Source: Pseudomonas salomonii (GTDB taxonomy: Bacteria; Pseudomonadota; Gammaproteobacteria; Pseudomonadales; Pseudomonadaceae). From it: a stretch of DNA of 64,000 nt. Of this stretch, positions 43,848 to 52,814 are shown piece after piece (the stretch's first letter is position 1; every line of letters begins with the position of its first letter). The position numbers were made by a program, and so were the translations under genes. The DNA lies in contig NZ_FNOX01000016.1 of assembly GCF_900107155.1 (NCBI RefSeq), positions 62,735-126,734 on the forward strand. Direction: 5' to 3'. Below the pieces are notes generated by a model. The model did not search any database, had not been told where the DNA came from, and saw nothing but the letters and a program-made list of their open reading frames with translations.

Positions 43848-43988
43848 GGTAAAACCTCTTGCTCAGGTGGAGGATTGTTCTCGCATCAAAACTCCCTTTG
43901 ATTGCGCCCCCCTTCAGTGGCATTGGCCGGGTTTATGTTCCCGGCCATAGGTTTCTGCATGTTTGATATGTGTTGGACTGAATGAGTT

Positions 43989-46217
43989 TCAGACAGGCTT
44001 GGGCACCGTAAACCTGAACTCGCTGCCGCGCCCCAACTCACTCTGCGCCTCAATCCGTCCGCCGTGGGCTTGCACGATACCTTGGGTGATATACAGCCCC
44101 AAGCCACTGCCGGTGGGGTTGTTTTCGGTCTTGGTCCAGTAGCGATCAAACACATGGGGCAATTGTTCGGGCGCAATGCCTTCGCCGGAGTCGCGCACCG
44201 AAAACACGATATCTTCGCCATTGCTCATGGCGCTGATACCGATATTGCCCTGGCGCGGGGTGAACTTGATGGCGTTGCCGATCAGGTTCGACAGCACCTG
44301 GAACAGGCGCTCCGGGTCGGCATGGATCTGCAGGCCGGGTTCGGCGTTGAACGACAGGTCGATGCCTTTCTCCATCGCCAACGGCGCGAGCAGCGAATAG
44401 GCCTCTTCGAACATCTGGCTGACGTCCAGCGACACGGGCTTGACCACATAACGCCCGGCCTCGATTTTCGAGGTGTCGAGCAGGTCTTCCAACAGCACAT
44501 TCATGCGCCCGGCGGCCTGTTGCATAGTGTCGATGGCCGAGGAAATTCGCCGTGAGGTATGTGGGCCATCGGAGCTGAAGGCCTTTTGCATCATGCCGCA
44601 GAGCATCGAGATGACCGTCATCGGGTTGCGCAGGTCGTGGGACACCACTGCCACCAGTTCATCACGGGCACGCACGGCTTGCTGTTCGCGCAGCACTTGA
44701 CGGGCCAGGTCATTTTCGAGGGCGAAGCGGCGCAGGTCGTTGGCGGCAAACCGGTCGCCGTGGCTCCACTTGGTGGAGATGCCGGCCATTTCGACTTTCC
44801 AGATTTCAAACGAGGTGCGTGGGCGCAGGCGCAAACCGGCGTCGGAGCTTTCCAGATTCAGCGGCTTGTTCGGGTCGCCGCTCCAGTTGATGTTCTCTTT
44901 GACCTCTGGGCGGAACCACAACACGCCGTTATCCACAGGCTTGGGCAGACTCATGGCCAGAACGCCGCTGGCCACTGGCTGGAACTCGGCAGCCGGCGGG
45001 TACACCGATGTCAGGTTATGGCTGGAAAACACCGGCTCGCCGCTTTCCTGCAGCCACCTGTGCAGCGCACGAATCTGCGCAGGCTCGGGGCAATTACCGT
45101 AACGGTGCAATTGCTTGTCTTCAATGATCGCCACGCCGCCCGACTGGGTCAGGTCCATCAGCACCTGCGGCTGCTGGGCCAGGCCATCGAAAACGTTTTG
45201 CTCCGAGGCCTTCATTGCGCGGTCCAGCAATGCCAGGGCTTCGACTTTTTCCTCGCGCTGGCGGATCAGGTCCAGGGCTTCCATGGCGCTGATCTGCAGC
45301 GACAGCACCTGGCCGATGGTCTGGCAGGCAACGCGCAGGTCGTTGGGTACCAGCAAGGGCTCGCGATTGCCGCAGCTGATCAGGCCCCACAACTTGTCGC
45401 CGGCCATCAACGAGATGCTCATGGACGACAGCACGCCCATGTTCTGCATGTATTGGCAGTGAATCGGCGACACACTGCGCAGGGTGGCGAAGCTCAGGTC
45501 CAGCGGCTGGTCGGTGCCCGGCCGCAGCTTGGGCAGCAGTGGCACCGGCTCGTAGGCGGCATTCGGGATGATGCGCAGCCAGTTGGTGCGGTACAGCTCG
45601 CGCGCTTGCTCGGGAATGTCGGACGCGGGGAAGAACAACCCGTTGAACTGCTCCATGGACGGCGCCGACGCTTCGGCAATCACCTGGCCGTGGCCTTCTT
45701 CTTCGAAGCGATAGATCAGCACCCGGTCGTAACCGGTCATGGCCTGGATCTCAGTCACGCTGATTTCGTACAGCGCTTGCAGGGTTTTCGCCGACTGCAA
45801 GCGTTGCAGCATCTTGCCCAGGTCACTGGTGCGGCCATTCAGGGCGCGGGGTTTGAAATTTTCAAGGCGCGGTTCGAACTCAAGTACCAGCACGTTCTGA
45901 TGGCGATGCAGCAAGCCTTCAAATTGCGCACCATTGAGCGTGACATGCAGCGCCGGAGCATCGAGAAACCCGTTGTTTTCGGCGATCGATTGCACGGCTT
46001 GGGCAGGCTCAACGCCAATTAACCGGTGCAGCGGTTGGCCCAGCAGCGCCTCGGGCGCGTGGCCGAACAGGCTGCCCACGTTGGCGCTGACCTGAGTGAT
46101 CTGCAGCTCAGGCTCCGACAACGTCAACAGCACGCCGTGGGGCTGGATGGCGCCCGGGAAGCGAATCGGTTCGTCGGCACAGTTGGCAAGCAGCTCTTCA
46201 AAATCGTCGGGTTTCAT
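43989..46217 (-). CDS. bphP: Bacteriophytochrome histidine kinase
   Basis: This protein of about 742 residues has a PAS domain with the biliverdin-binding Cys13 (NCADEPIRFPGAIQPHG) and a GAF domain with PASDIP (FFPASDIPEQARELY). A PHY domain carries the tongue motif PRTSFEIWK, and a histidine kinase follows (VSHDLRNPMTVISML; ATP-binding DSGEGIAPEQLPHVF, GSGLGLYITQG). It senses red/far-red light. The ATG at 46217 follows GGAGG and overlaps the end of bphO by 4 bp. The output partner is probably the single-domain response regulator encoded just upstream. Confidence 0.95.
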   Translation of the reverse strand: MKPDDFEELLANCADEPIRFPGAIQPHGVLLTLSEPELQITQVSANVGSLFGHAPEALLGQPLHRLIGVEPAQAVQSIAENNGFLDAPALHVTLNGAQFEGLLHRHQNVLVLEFEPRLENFKPRALNGRTSDLGKMLQRLQSAKTLQALYEISVTEIQAMTGYDRVLIYRFEEEGHGQVIAEASAPSMEQFNGLFFPASDIPEQARELYRTNWLRIIPNAAYEPVPLLPKLRPGTDQPLDLSFATLRSVSPIHCQYMQNMGVLSSMSISLMAGDKLWGLISCGNREPLLVPNDLRVACQTIGQVLSLQISAMEALDLIRQREEKVEALALLDRAMKASEQNVFDGLAQQPQVLMDLTQSGGVAIIEDKQLHRYGNCPEPAQIRALHRWLQESGEPVFSSHNLTSVYPPAAEFQPVASGVLAMSLPKPVDNGVLWFRPEVKENINWSGDPNKPLNLESSDAGLRLRPRTSFEIWKVEMAGISTKWSHGDRFAANDLRRFALENDLARQVLREQQAVRARDELVAVVSHDLRNPMTVISMLCGMMQKAFSSDGPHTSRRISSAIDTMQQAAGRMNVLLEDLLDTSKIEAGRYVVKPVSLDVSQMFEEAYSLLAPLAMEKGIDLSFNAEPGLQIHADPERLFQVLSNLIGNAIKFTPRQGNIGISAMSNGEDIVFSVRDSGEGIAPEQLPHVFDRYWTKTENNPTGSGLGLYITQGIVQAHGGRIEAQSELGRGSEFRFTVPKPV

Positions 46218-46828
46218 AGCAGTACCTCCTGGCGGGCGAGCCATTGCTCAAAGCCACTGAATGTAGAACAGGCGGCATCGACCGCGCGCTGTTTTGCGTC
46301 AGCATCCAGCGGCAGGCGGCCCAAATAATCGAGAAAGTTTTTCCAGAGCCGACCGGTTTCGGTGCCGTACACATCAAGGAACGCTCCGCCGGTATCGGCG
46401 TGTATGTCCAGGCGCCGGGCCATTTCCCGGCGCAGCACTTGGCCGCCAAGAGTCGCGCCTTCCAGTACGTACAGGGCACCGAGGCAGGCGGCGGGGGTGT
46501 CGAAGGTCGGATGTTGGGTGCAGCGGGGCAGGGCGTTGATGGCGTTGTCATTCAAGCCAAGTGCGCGCAAGTCGCCCATCAGTGTGGGGGTTTTCACACG
46601 CAGTACAGCGTCGTATCCGTCGGGGATCAAGCCACTCGCGTACAGCGCTGCTTCCATCGGCGCATAAAACCCGTAGTACGCCTGGAGCAATCGCCGATAC
46701 CAGCCGGCATCCAACTGATCGGAGAAAAACGGCAAGCGCTTTTCCAACGCCACATGCAGCAAACCCGTGCCTGTGCGCAACGCTTCCAGCAATGAGGGCG
46801 CACTGACGTCATGGGCCTGTGAATGCAT
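46214..46828 (-). CDS. bphO: Haem oxygenase BphO
   Basis: This 204-residue protein opens haem to biliverdin, the chromophore of BphP. The proximal haem His is in GLLHVALEKRLPFF; YVLEGATLGGQVLRREMARRL is the conserved distal helix region. The 4-bp overlap with bphP shows a bphOP operon. The alternative, PigA/HemO for iron uptake, is less likely in this setting. Confidence 0.92.
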   Translation of the reverse strand: MHSQAHDVSAPSLLEALRTGTGLLHVALEKRLPFFSDQLDAGWYRRLLQAYYGFYAPMEAALYASGLIPDGYDAVLRVKTPTLMGDLRALGLNDNAINALPRCTQHPTFDTPAACLGALYVLEGATLGGQVLRREMARRLDIHADTGGAFLDVYGTETGRLWKNFLDYLGRLPLDADAKQRAVDAACSTFSGFEQWLARQEVLL

Positions 46829-47021
46829 TCAATAAGCTCGAACTGTGGGCCTGAAGGCCATGAATGACGCGTGAAATGGGCGACGATTCTACACAAGTCA
46901 TTGCCGTCAACTGTACGCACAAGGCGAAAAGCCTGACGGGGGATCAGAAAAGTCGCTCCTTGCGTAATAAATGACCACAGCGCATTACAGCAAGTTCGGT
47001 TTAAGTGATGTCGCGACGCTA

Positions 47022-47402
47022 TTAGTGCATGGATGCGCCTTGCTGGGTCAGTGCCGTTTGTACGCACTTAACCAAATGTTCCGCACTCCAGGGCTTGGGT
47101 AAAAACCGCACCGAGCCACCCAGTTGCGCCGCCAGCTTGGTATTGCCCGAGGTCAGCAGTACCGGCACCGACGGCCAACGATGCGCGACCACCTTGCTCA
47201 AGTCATAGCCATTGAGTAACCCCGGCATCTGAATATCACTGACGATCAGGTCTACCGGGTCATCGCCGCGTTCCAGGTAAATCATGCCTTCATCCGCCGA
47301 AGGAAACGACGTCACATGCGCGCCGAAGTCCTCCAATACATCCACCATCAACGCACGAATGATTTCGTCGTCTTCCAATACCAAAATCGATGGCTGAGCC
47401 AT
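47022..47402 (-). CDS. Single-domain response regulator
   Basis: This 126-residue receiver-only protein has the acidic pair in LVLEDDEIIRALM, the phosphoacceptor Asp in LIVSDIQMPG, TSG and the lysine in FLPKPWS. It has no output domain. Its position upstream of bphO-bphP on the same strand (193-bp gap) makes it a likely target of the BphP kinase. Confidence 0.9.
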   Translation of the reverse strand: MAQPSILVLEDDEIIRALMVDVLEDFGAHVTSFPSADEGMIYLERGDDPVDLIVSDIQMPGLLNGYDLSKVVAHRWPSVPVLLTSGNTKLAAQLGGSVRFLPKPWSAEHLVKCVQTALTQQGASMH

Positions 47403-47583
47403 GATCCTTACTCCACCATCAGGGTTCAGTAAGGTGGAGTGGGCGCTGATTGATTAGGTTCGATTGGATGTTTTTTAAACGATGGGTGGTCGTTTTAGAG
47501 CGGTTGCGCGGGGTTGCCCGCAGCGGCACGCCGAATCGGATACAGGCATAATTGCCGCATCGTTGCCCGCTGTGGAGCCCTGC

Positions 47584-47958
47584 ATGAAGTACGCCTTACT
47601 GACACTCGCCCTGATCCTCAACACCGCCCCGGCCTTGGCGGCCGGTGATGCCGAGGCGGGCGGCAAATTGTTCAGCAAGACCTGCGGCGGCTGCCACAGC
47701 ATTGGTGAAGGTGCACGCGGCGGCTTCGGGCCTGAACTGAACGGCATCATCGGCCGGCCGGCCGGCACCACCACGGACTATCAGTATTCCGACGCGATGA
47801 AAAACTCCGGCGTGGTCTGGACCCGCGACAAACTCGCCGCCTATATCGAGGCGCCGAAGAAGGTGGTGAGCGGTACGCGTATGATCTTCTGGGGTATCAG
47901 CGACCCGGAAAAAATCGAAAACATCCTGGCCTACCTGGAGACCTTCCAGCCCAAGTAA
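47584..47958 (+). CDS. Small class I cytochrome c
   Basis: This protein of about 124 residues has a signal peptide (MKYALLTLALILNTAPALA), a haem site CGGCH and the C-terminal Met ligand in GTRMIFWGISDP. It is a periplasmic electron carrier of the mitochondrial-type cytochrome c group. GGAG precedes the ATG. It ends one base before the stop of the convergent sulfatase gene. Its partner oxidase or dehydrogenase is unknown. Confidence 0.9.
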   Translation: MKYALLTLALILNTAPALAAGDAEAGGKLFSKTCGGCHSIGEGARGGFGPELNGIIGRPAGTTTDYQYSDAMKNSGVVWTRDKLAAYIEAPKKVVSGTRMIFWGISDPEKIENILAYLETFQPK

Positions 47959-49983
47959 TCACTCGCGCACGTTCCTGAACAGCATCAACCGTGCACTTTC
48001 ATGCAGCCCACGGGTCAGCCCCTGCAGGCGCTGAAACTCTTCGGGATGCTGCTCGGCCACATCAACGCGCGGTGTTTGCGACGCCAGGTCATGCAAGGTC
48101 GGTGAGCCGCCGTCGTGCTGCATCTGCAACAGGAAGTGCTGGGTCACGCCGCCGATAATCGGGAAGGTACCCTCGTGCAATACCAGTGGCACCACGCGTT
48201 CACCTTCCGGCGCCGGCTGCTGGATATCGCGGCCCATTGCGCCGTTACGAAACGGCACGCCCGCCATGCCGGCCACGGTCGGCAGCAAGTCCGCCAACCC
48301 CACGGCTTCGTCAATAACGCGCGGCTTAAGCCCCGGCGCGTGGATCAGCAGTGGCACGTTGTTGCTTTCCAGACCCAGTTGCTCGAAAGCAGGCGCCATG
48401 TGCGGGATCTGGCTGATGCGCGTGTTGTGGTCGCCAAAGAACACAAAAATGCTGTTGTCGTACCAGCCACCAGCCTTGGCGATGTCCATCAGGCGGCCGA
48501 TGTTGTAATCCAGCAGACGCACCGCGTTGTATTGCTCGACGCTGCGCGAACCGGCGGCCTGGACATGTTCCAGAGTTACGTTGTTAAGTTGGAAACCGTC
48601 GTTTTGCTTGGGGATGGTGAACGGCCGATGGTTGCCGGAAGTTTGCAGGTAGGCAAAGAACGGCTGGCCTTTGGGCACGGCGCGCAACAGTTGGTCGCCT
48701 TCCTTGAACAGGTCCAGGTCAGAGATGCCCCACACGTCCACCCGGGGCGAGCGCCAGTGGCTTTCGTCAAACAGTCGCACGCCGTCGATGCTCTGGCGGA
48801 TCAGTGCGTTGATATTCGCCCAACCGGCGTTGCCGCCGATCATGTAGAACTTCTGGTAACCCTCGAAAGCGTTGATCAAGGTGTGTTGCCGCGTGATCAG
48901 CGGGTTGCGCGTGGCGGTCTCCTGGCGGGTCACGTCGGGTATGCCGGTGATGCTCGCCCACACGGTCTTGGCGGTACCGGTGACCGGCACATAGAAGTGT
49001 TTGAAGAACCAGCTTTGGGTTGCCAGCTTGTCCAGGTTCGGCGTGGGGTTCAGCGGGTTGCCATAGGCGCCGACCGCACTGGTGCCCAGGGACTCGAGCA
49101 TGACGAAGACCACGTTGGGCGGGCGCTCGCCGGTCAGCTTGTAGGACTGCACACCTTGTTCACGGCTGAAATTCAGCTGTTGCGCGTCAGGCCGCTCAAC
49201 GCCCAGGTACTCGGCAACTTGCGGGTAATGCCTGCGCACCTGGGCTTCATCGAATTGCGACTGGCCAACCTTGAGGGTGTCGTACAAAAACAGCACCGGG
49301 TTCAGGCCCACGGCGGCGACCTGGCTGTTGCCGGAGAAGAACGCATCGCTCCAGCGCAGCGGCACCGGGTTTTCCAGGTTGAGGTTGGCCACGCGGCCCA
49401 GCAGGGCCAGCAGCACCACGACCACACCGATCACGGACACCGACGCCACTGTGAGTTTGCCGATGGTTTTTGGCGCACGATCCAGGGTCAATCGCTCCAG
49501 GCAAACCAGCGCCCACACCCACAAAGCCACTGCCGCCAACCAACAGGCGGTTATCCACAGCACCGGGTAGGTTTCCCACACCATCTGTTGAGAAATCTGC
49601 GCGTCTTGCAGGTAGCGCAGCACCGTCGCGTTGATGCGCACGCCGAGGTAAGCGTAGTGGCCGAAGTCGATGATGTAGATGAGGCCCACCACGGCCAGTG
49701 CAATCACCAGGTAGCCGCGTGCCAGCCAGCGCAGGGCGGGCAGGGTAATAAGGTTCCAGCGCGGCAACCAGGCGAGCGCGGCCAGTGGCAGCAGAAGCAA
49801 CACCGCCAGGCGCAGGTCGAAACGCAGGCCGATGCCGAAGGTTTCCAGCAAGCCCTTGGTGTTTAAATCCAGGCCGGAAAAGCTGATTAAAAACACCAGC
49901 CGCGACGCCGCCAGCAACACAAACACCAACCCGATCGCGCCCACGCCGTAGCGCAGGCGGCGTGATTGCAATGCAGTCATCAT
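47959..49983 (-). CDS. LTA-synthase-like sulfatase-family membrane protein
   Basis: This protein of about 674 residues has five N-terminal membrane helices and a periplasmic alkaline-phosphatase/sulfatase-type domain: FVMLESLGTSAVGAYG, the nucleophile Thr region PVTGTAKTVWASI, FFAYLQTSGNHRPF and FVFFGDHNTR. The family includes LtaS and OpgB-like phosphoglycerol transferases; in Pseudomonas a role in decorating periplasmic glucans or lipids is plausible. AAGG precedes the tandem ATGs at 49983/49980. It is downstream of the sialidase-like and membrane protein genes. Confidence 0.82.
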   Translation of the reverse strand: MMTALQSRRLRYGVGAIGLVFVLLAASRLVFLISFSGLDLNTKGLLETFGIGLRFDLRLAVLLLLPLAALAWLPRWNLITLPALRWLARGYLVIALAVVGLIYIIDFGHYAYLGVRINATVLRYLQDAQISQQMVWETYPVLWITACWLAAVALWVWALVCLERLTLDRAPKTIGKLTVASVSVIGVVVVLLALLGRVANLNLENPVPLRWSDAFFSGNSQVAAVGLNPVLFLYDTLKVGQSQFDEAQVRRHYPQVAEYLGVERPDAQQLNFSREQGVQSYKLTGERPPNVVFVMLESLGTSAVGAYGNPLNPTPNLDKLATQSWFFKHFYVPVTGTAKTVWASITGIPDVTRQETATRNPLITRQHTLINAFEGYQKFYMIGGNAGWANINALIRQSIDGVRLFDESHWRSPRVDVWGISDLDLFKEGDQLLRAVPKGQPFFAYLQTSGNHRPFTIPKQNDGFQLNNVTLEHVQAAGSRSVEQYNAVRLLDYNIGRLMDIAKAGGWYDNSIFVFFGDHNTRISQIPHMAPAFEQLGLESNNVPLLIHAPGLKPRVIDEAVGLADLLPTVAGMAGVPFRNGAMGRDIQQPAPEGERVVPLVLHEGTFPIIGGVTQHFLLQMQHDGGSPTLHDLASQTPRVDVAEQHPEEFQRLQGLTRGLHESARLMLFRNVRE

Positions 49984-50018
49984 TAACCTTCCCAATTTCA
50001 AAAAACGACGCAGACCCA

Positions 50019-50110
50019 CTGTGGGAGCTGGCTTGCCTGCGATAGGGGTGTGTCAGTGGCTGATGTACTGCCTGACACGCCGCATTCGCGAGCAAGCCCG
50101 CTCCCACAGT
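50019..50110. repeat. Hybrid REPIN with arms of two subtypes
   Basis: The left arm is GTGGGAGCTGGCTTGCCTGCGA and the right arm is the reverse complement of GTGGGAGCGGGCTTGCTCGCGA. It covers the 3' end of the membrane-protein gene, supplying its last residues. Confidence 0.85.
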
Positions 50111-50664
50111 TTGAGTTGCATTAATCCGGCGACTGCGCAGTAGCCCATCAACAGCGGGTCTACCAGGTAGTCCCAATAGTTCTCCGACGCCTTGAGCCGC
50201 AGCGCAAACGCCAACGTGCCCACCGCCAGCATCCACACGGCCAGCCTGTTGCGCAGCGCCAGCATCAACAGCGCCAGCGCACCTACCAGCACAATCATTG
50301 GTCGAGGGTTAAACCCCCAACGGTACGGGTCGAAATACGTCAATCCCATTGCGGCCGGGTACAACACCAGACACAGCCCGCCAAACAGCACCAGCAGTTG
50401 TACTTGATGTGCCCGGCCAAGCGGCTGCACCAGCCCCAACCGGCACACCGCCACCCACGCCAACAACACCAAGGTGCTGATCGCCAGGTCATCGGTAAAA
50501 CTGCGCACATACGCGGCCAACGGCAGTTCATTTACCGGGATAAAGCTCAGCACCACTAACACCGGCAACAACCATGGCCGCCACGGCGCGGTAAACCGCA
50601 ACGTGCTGAACAGCACAAACCCCAGCAATACAAAACTCAAATGGGCTTGCCACAACGCCATCAT
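50053..50664 (-). CDS. Hypothetical inner-membrane protein
   Basis: This protein of about 203 residues has six or seven hydrophobic helices (LVLLAWVAVCRLGLV, VQLLVLFGGLCLVLYPAAMG, MIVLVGALALLMLAL). The ATG at 50664 overlaps the stop of the sialidase-like gene (TGATG), so they are translationally coupled. The C-terminal ERACSRMRRVRQYISH is encoded inside a REPIN, showing the element has changed or extended the original end. The function is unknown. Confidence 0.65.
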   Translation of the reverse strand: MMALWQAHLSFVLLGFVLFSTLRFTAPWRPWLLPVLVVLSFIPVNELPLAAYVRSFTDDLAISTLVLLAWVAVCRLGLVQPLGRAHQVQLLVLFGGLCLVLYPAAMGLTYFDPYRWGFNPRPMIVLVGALALLMLALRNRLAVWMLAVGTLAFALRLKASENYWDYLVDPLLMGYCAVAGLMQLKLWERACSRMRRVRQYISH

Positions 50665-51932
50665 CACAAACGCTCCGCCAGCCAGGCTTCGTTGAAGCTG
50701 ACATGTTTGATAAAGGTGTTATTCCACGAGTACACCAGGTGGTACATGCCGTCCGGGCTGCGGCTGAAGTACGGGTATTCGTATTCGAAATCGCAGCCAC
50801 GGGGTTTGCACACGCGGTAATCCAGGTTGCTCAGAAAGCGCTGTTCCAGCGGCAGGCGCTTGGCGCCGCTGGAGGCACGGAAGCCTTCGCCGATGATTTC
50901 TTTATAAGCCTGGGGAGAGAACGGTTGGCCGAGCGGGTCCGGCGACTGGTCCAATTGCACCACCGTACGCCATTGCGTCATCTGCGCGTCGGTGCCGTAG
51001 AGGCTGAGCTTGAAGCGACCGTCTTGCAGGTCGTTGAGGGCCACGAGTAAACGGTCGTCTTCAGTCCCTACGGCCGCCAGCGAAGAATTGGGGTTGGCCG
51101 GTTCCAGCGGGAACGGCTCGCTCCAGGTTTGCCCGGCATCCTCGGTGCGGCTGGCGAGCACGCGGTGATGGGTTTCACCGGCGTAGCGCAGCATCGCCAC
51201 GGCTCGCTGGCCGTCCTGCGCCACGATGGTGGGCTGCAGCGAATGTTTGCCGCGGCTGATGCGGAATTTGTCGATCACCGCGCCGTCGGCACTCAAGTAC
51301 AGGTACTCGGCAAACTTGCCCATGAACTCGTGATACACCGGCAGGCCAATCGAGCCATCGGCATGGAACACCGGCGCTGCGCGCACCAAGGTGCTGATAT
51401 TGAAAAACGGCGACGTCACCAGTTGCCGAGGCGCCGACCAGTTCGCGCCGAGGTCATCGGAGACCATCACATTGATTGCACTGGTGGCCCAGCCGCCGAC
51501 CGACACCGACACGTAAAACATCCACAGGCGTTTATCCGGCCCCAGCGCAATGACCGGGTTGCCCAGTTTGCGAATGTAACGCTGGGTGCCGTCGCGGGTG
51601 CTTTCCCGCGTGGCCAGCACCTGCTCGCCGCCCCATTCGCCGCTGCGTGCATCAAACCGCGCCGTGCGCACCTGCACATCGGCGGCGCCTTCGCGCGAAC
51701 CTGCAAACCACACGGCCATCAAGTCGCCGCCGGGCAGGGCGGTCACGGAGGAGGCGTGCACAAAGTCGGTGAGCTGTGAGGACACAAAACGGCTGGTGTA
51801 TTGCGGGGCTGCCGCCACCTTCGCCGGGCTCGGGTTCGCCTGGGCAAACGGCGCCAATACGTGGGGTGGATGGCTCAGCCAGGCGGCGGTAAAGACGCCT
51901 AGCAGGCTGAAGATCAGTAGAGCGCAGCGCAT
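50664..51932 (-). CDS. Sialidase-like (BNR-repeat) exported protein
   Basis: This 422-residue protein has an N-terminal signal/anchor (LLIFSLLGVFTAAWLS) and a six-bladed-propeller type sequence with BNR-like SDDLGANWS and TEDAGQTWSEPF repeats, VWFAGSREGAADV and QPTIVAQDGQRAVAMLR. It fits the exo-alpha-sialidase superfamily; actual sialidase activity is not established by these motifs. It is the first gene of a three-gene operon with the membrane protein and LTA-synthase-like protein, and is divergent from a two-component system. Confidence 0.78.
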   Translation of the reverse strand: MRCALLIFSLLGVFTAAWLSHPPHVLAPFAQANPSPAKVAAAPQYTSRFVSSQLTDFVHASSVTALPGGDLMAVWFAGSREGAADVQVRTARFDARSGEWGGEQVLATRESTRDGTQRYIRKLGNPVIALGPDKRLWMFYVSVSVGGWATSAINVMVSDDLGANWSAPRQLVTSPFFNISTLVRAAPVFHADGSIGLPVYHEFMGKFAEYLYLSADGAVIDKFRISRGKHSLQPTIVAQDGQRAVAMLRYAGETHHRVLASRTEDAGQTWSEPFPLEPANPNSSLAAVGTEDDRLLVALNDLQDGRFKLSLYGTDAQMTQWRTVVQLDQSPDPLGQPFSPQAYKEIIGEGFRASSGAKRLPLEQRFLSNLDYRVCKPRGCDFEYEYPYFSRSPDGMYHLVYSWNNTFIKHVSFNEAWLAERL

Positions 51933-52051
51933 AGGGAACCTGTGAGAAGAAAGGATGACTGCGCACGTTCACCCGGCAGGCGCTTCCTGCGGCCGGTGAG
52001 CATGCATAACGACAGGTGGTCCCGTACCTGCCGGCACAGTGCAAAACCAAC

Positions 52052-52068
52052 CTTAGTGCAACCTTAGT
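52052..52068. promoter_or_regulatory. Direct-repeat OmpR-type box (PmrA/QseB-like)
   Basis: CTTAGT-gcaac-CTTAGT: two identical hexamers with a 5-bp gap, the geometry of PmrA/QseB boxes (CTTAA-type hexamers, N5). It lies in the divergent spacer between the sialidase-like gene and the response-regulator gene, so it could serve both directions. Confidence 0.6.
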
Positions 52069-52151
52069 TGGCAACGCGCCGTAACATCTTTCCCCGGTTA
52101 ACCCGTACTGGAACCCGGCATGATTCCGCCGTTTCCTACAGAGATTTCGCT

Positions 52152-52814
52152 ATGCGCTTGCTCCTCGTCGAAGATGACCGCGCCCTCGGCCAAGGCATTC
52201 GCGTGGCGTTGGGCGCCGAAGGCTACACCCTGGATTGGTTGCAAGATGGCCTCAGCGCCTTGCATGCCCTGCGCACCGAAAGCTTCGACCTGCTGCTGCT
52301 CGACCTCGGCCTGCCGCGCCTCGATGGGCTCGACCTGTTGCAGCAACTGCGCGCCGGGCAATACGACCTGCCGGTGCTGGTCCTCACCGCCCGCGATGGC
52401 ACCGCCGAACGCATTGCCGGCCTGGATGCCGGCGCCGACGACTACCTGATCAAACCCTTCGACGTCGAAGAACTCAAAGCCCGCGTGCGCGCCCTGTTGC
52501 GCCGCAGCCAGGGCCGCGCCCAACCGATGCTCGAACACGCCGGGATCAGCCTCGACCCGGCCACCCAGCAAGTGCGTTACCAGGGCGATGAAATCATCGT
52601 CACCCCGATGGAATACCAACTGCTGCACCAGTTGATGGTGCGCCCTGGCAAAGTGGTGACCCGCGAGCGGCTGTCCCGTGCTTTGTATGGTTGGCAGGAC
52701 CGGGTTGAGAGCAATACGCTGGAAGTGTTGATCCATAACCTGCGCAAGAAGTTATCCACAGAGCTGATCCGCACCGTGCGCGGTGTGGGCTATGTGCTGG
52801 CGCTCAAACCATGA
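52152..52814 (+). CDS. OmpR/PhoB-type response regulator (QseB/PmrA-like)
   Basis: This protein of about 220 residues has a receiver (LLVEDDRALGQGIR, phosphoacceptor in LLLLDLGLPRLDG, KPFD) and a winged-helix output domain (GKVVTRERLSRALYGW, LEVLIHNLRKKL, TVRGVGYVLA). It is the partner of the following kinase, with which it overlaps by 4 bp. A direct-repeat box upstream suggests autoregulation and control of the divergent operon. Confidence 0.93.
   Translation: MRLLLVEDDRALGQGIRVALGAEGYTLDWLQDGLSALHALRTESFDLLLLDLGLPRLDGLDLLQQLRAGQYDLPVLVLTARDGTAERIAGLDAGADDYLIKPFDVEELKARVRALLRRSQGRAQPMLEHAGISLDPATQQVRYQGDEIIVTPMEYQLLHQLMVRPGKVVTRERLSRALYGWQDRVESNTLEVLIHNLRKKLSTELIRTVRGVGYVLALKP

Noticed and set aside
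44559..46022. 487-codon plus-strand frame opposite bphP
   Set aside because: Gln/His/Leu-rich shadow; bphP has every expected domain on the other strand.
48115..49866. 583-codon plus-strand frame opposite the LTA-synthase-like gene
   Set aside because: Shadow frame with His/Gln/Val-rich translation, no start signals.
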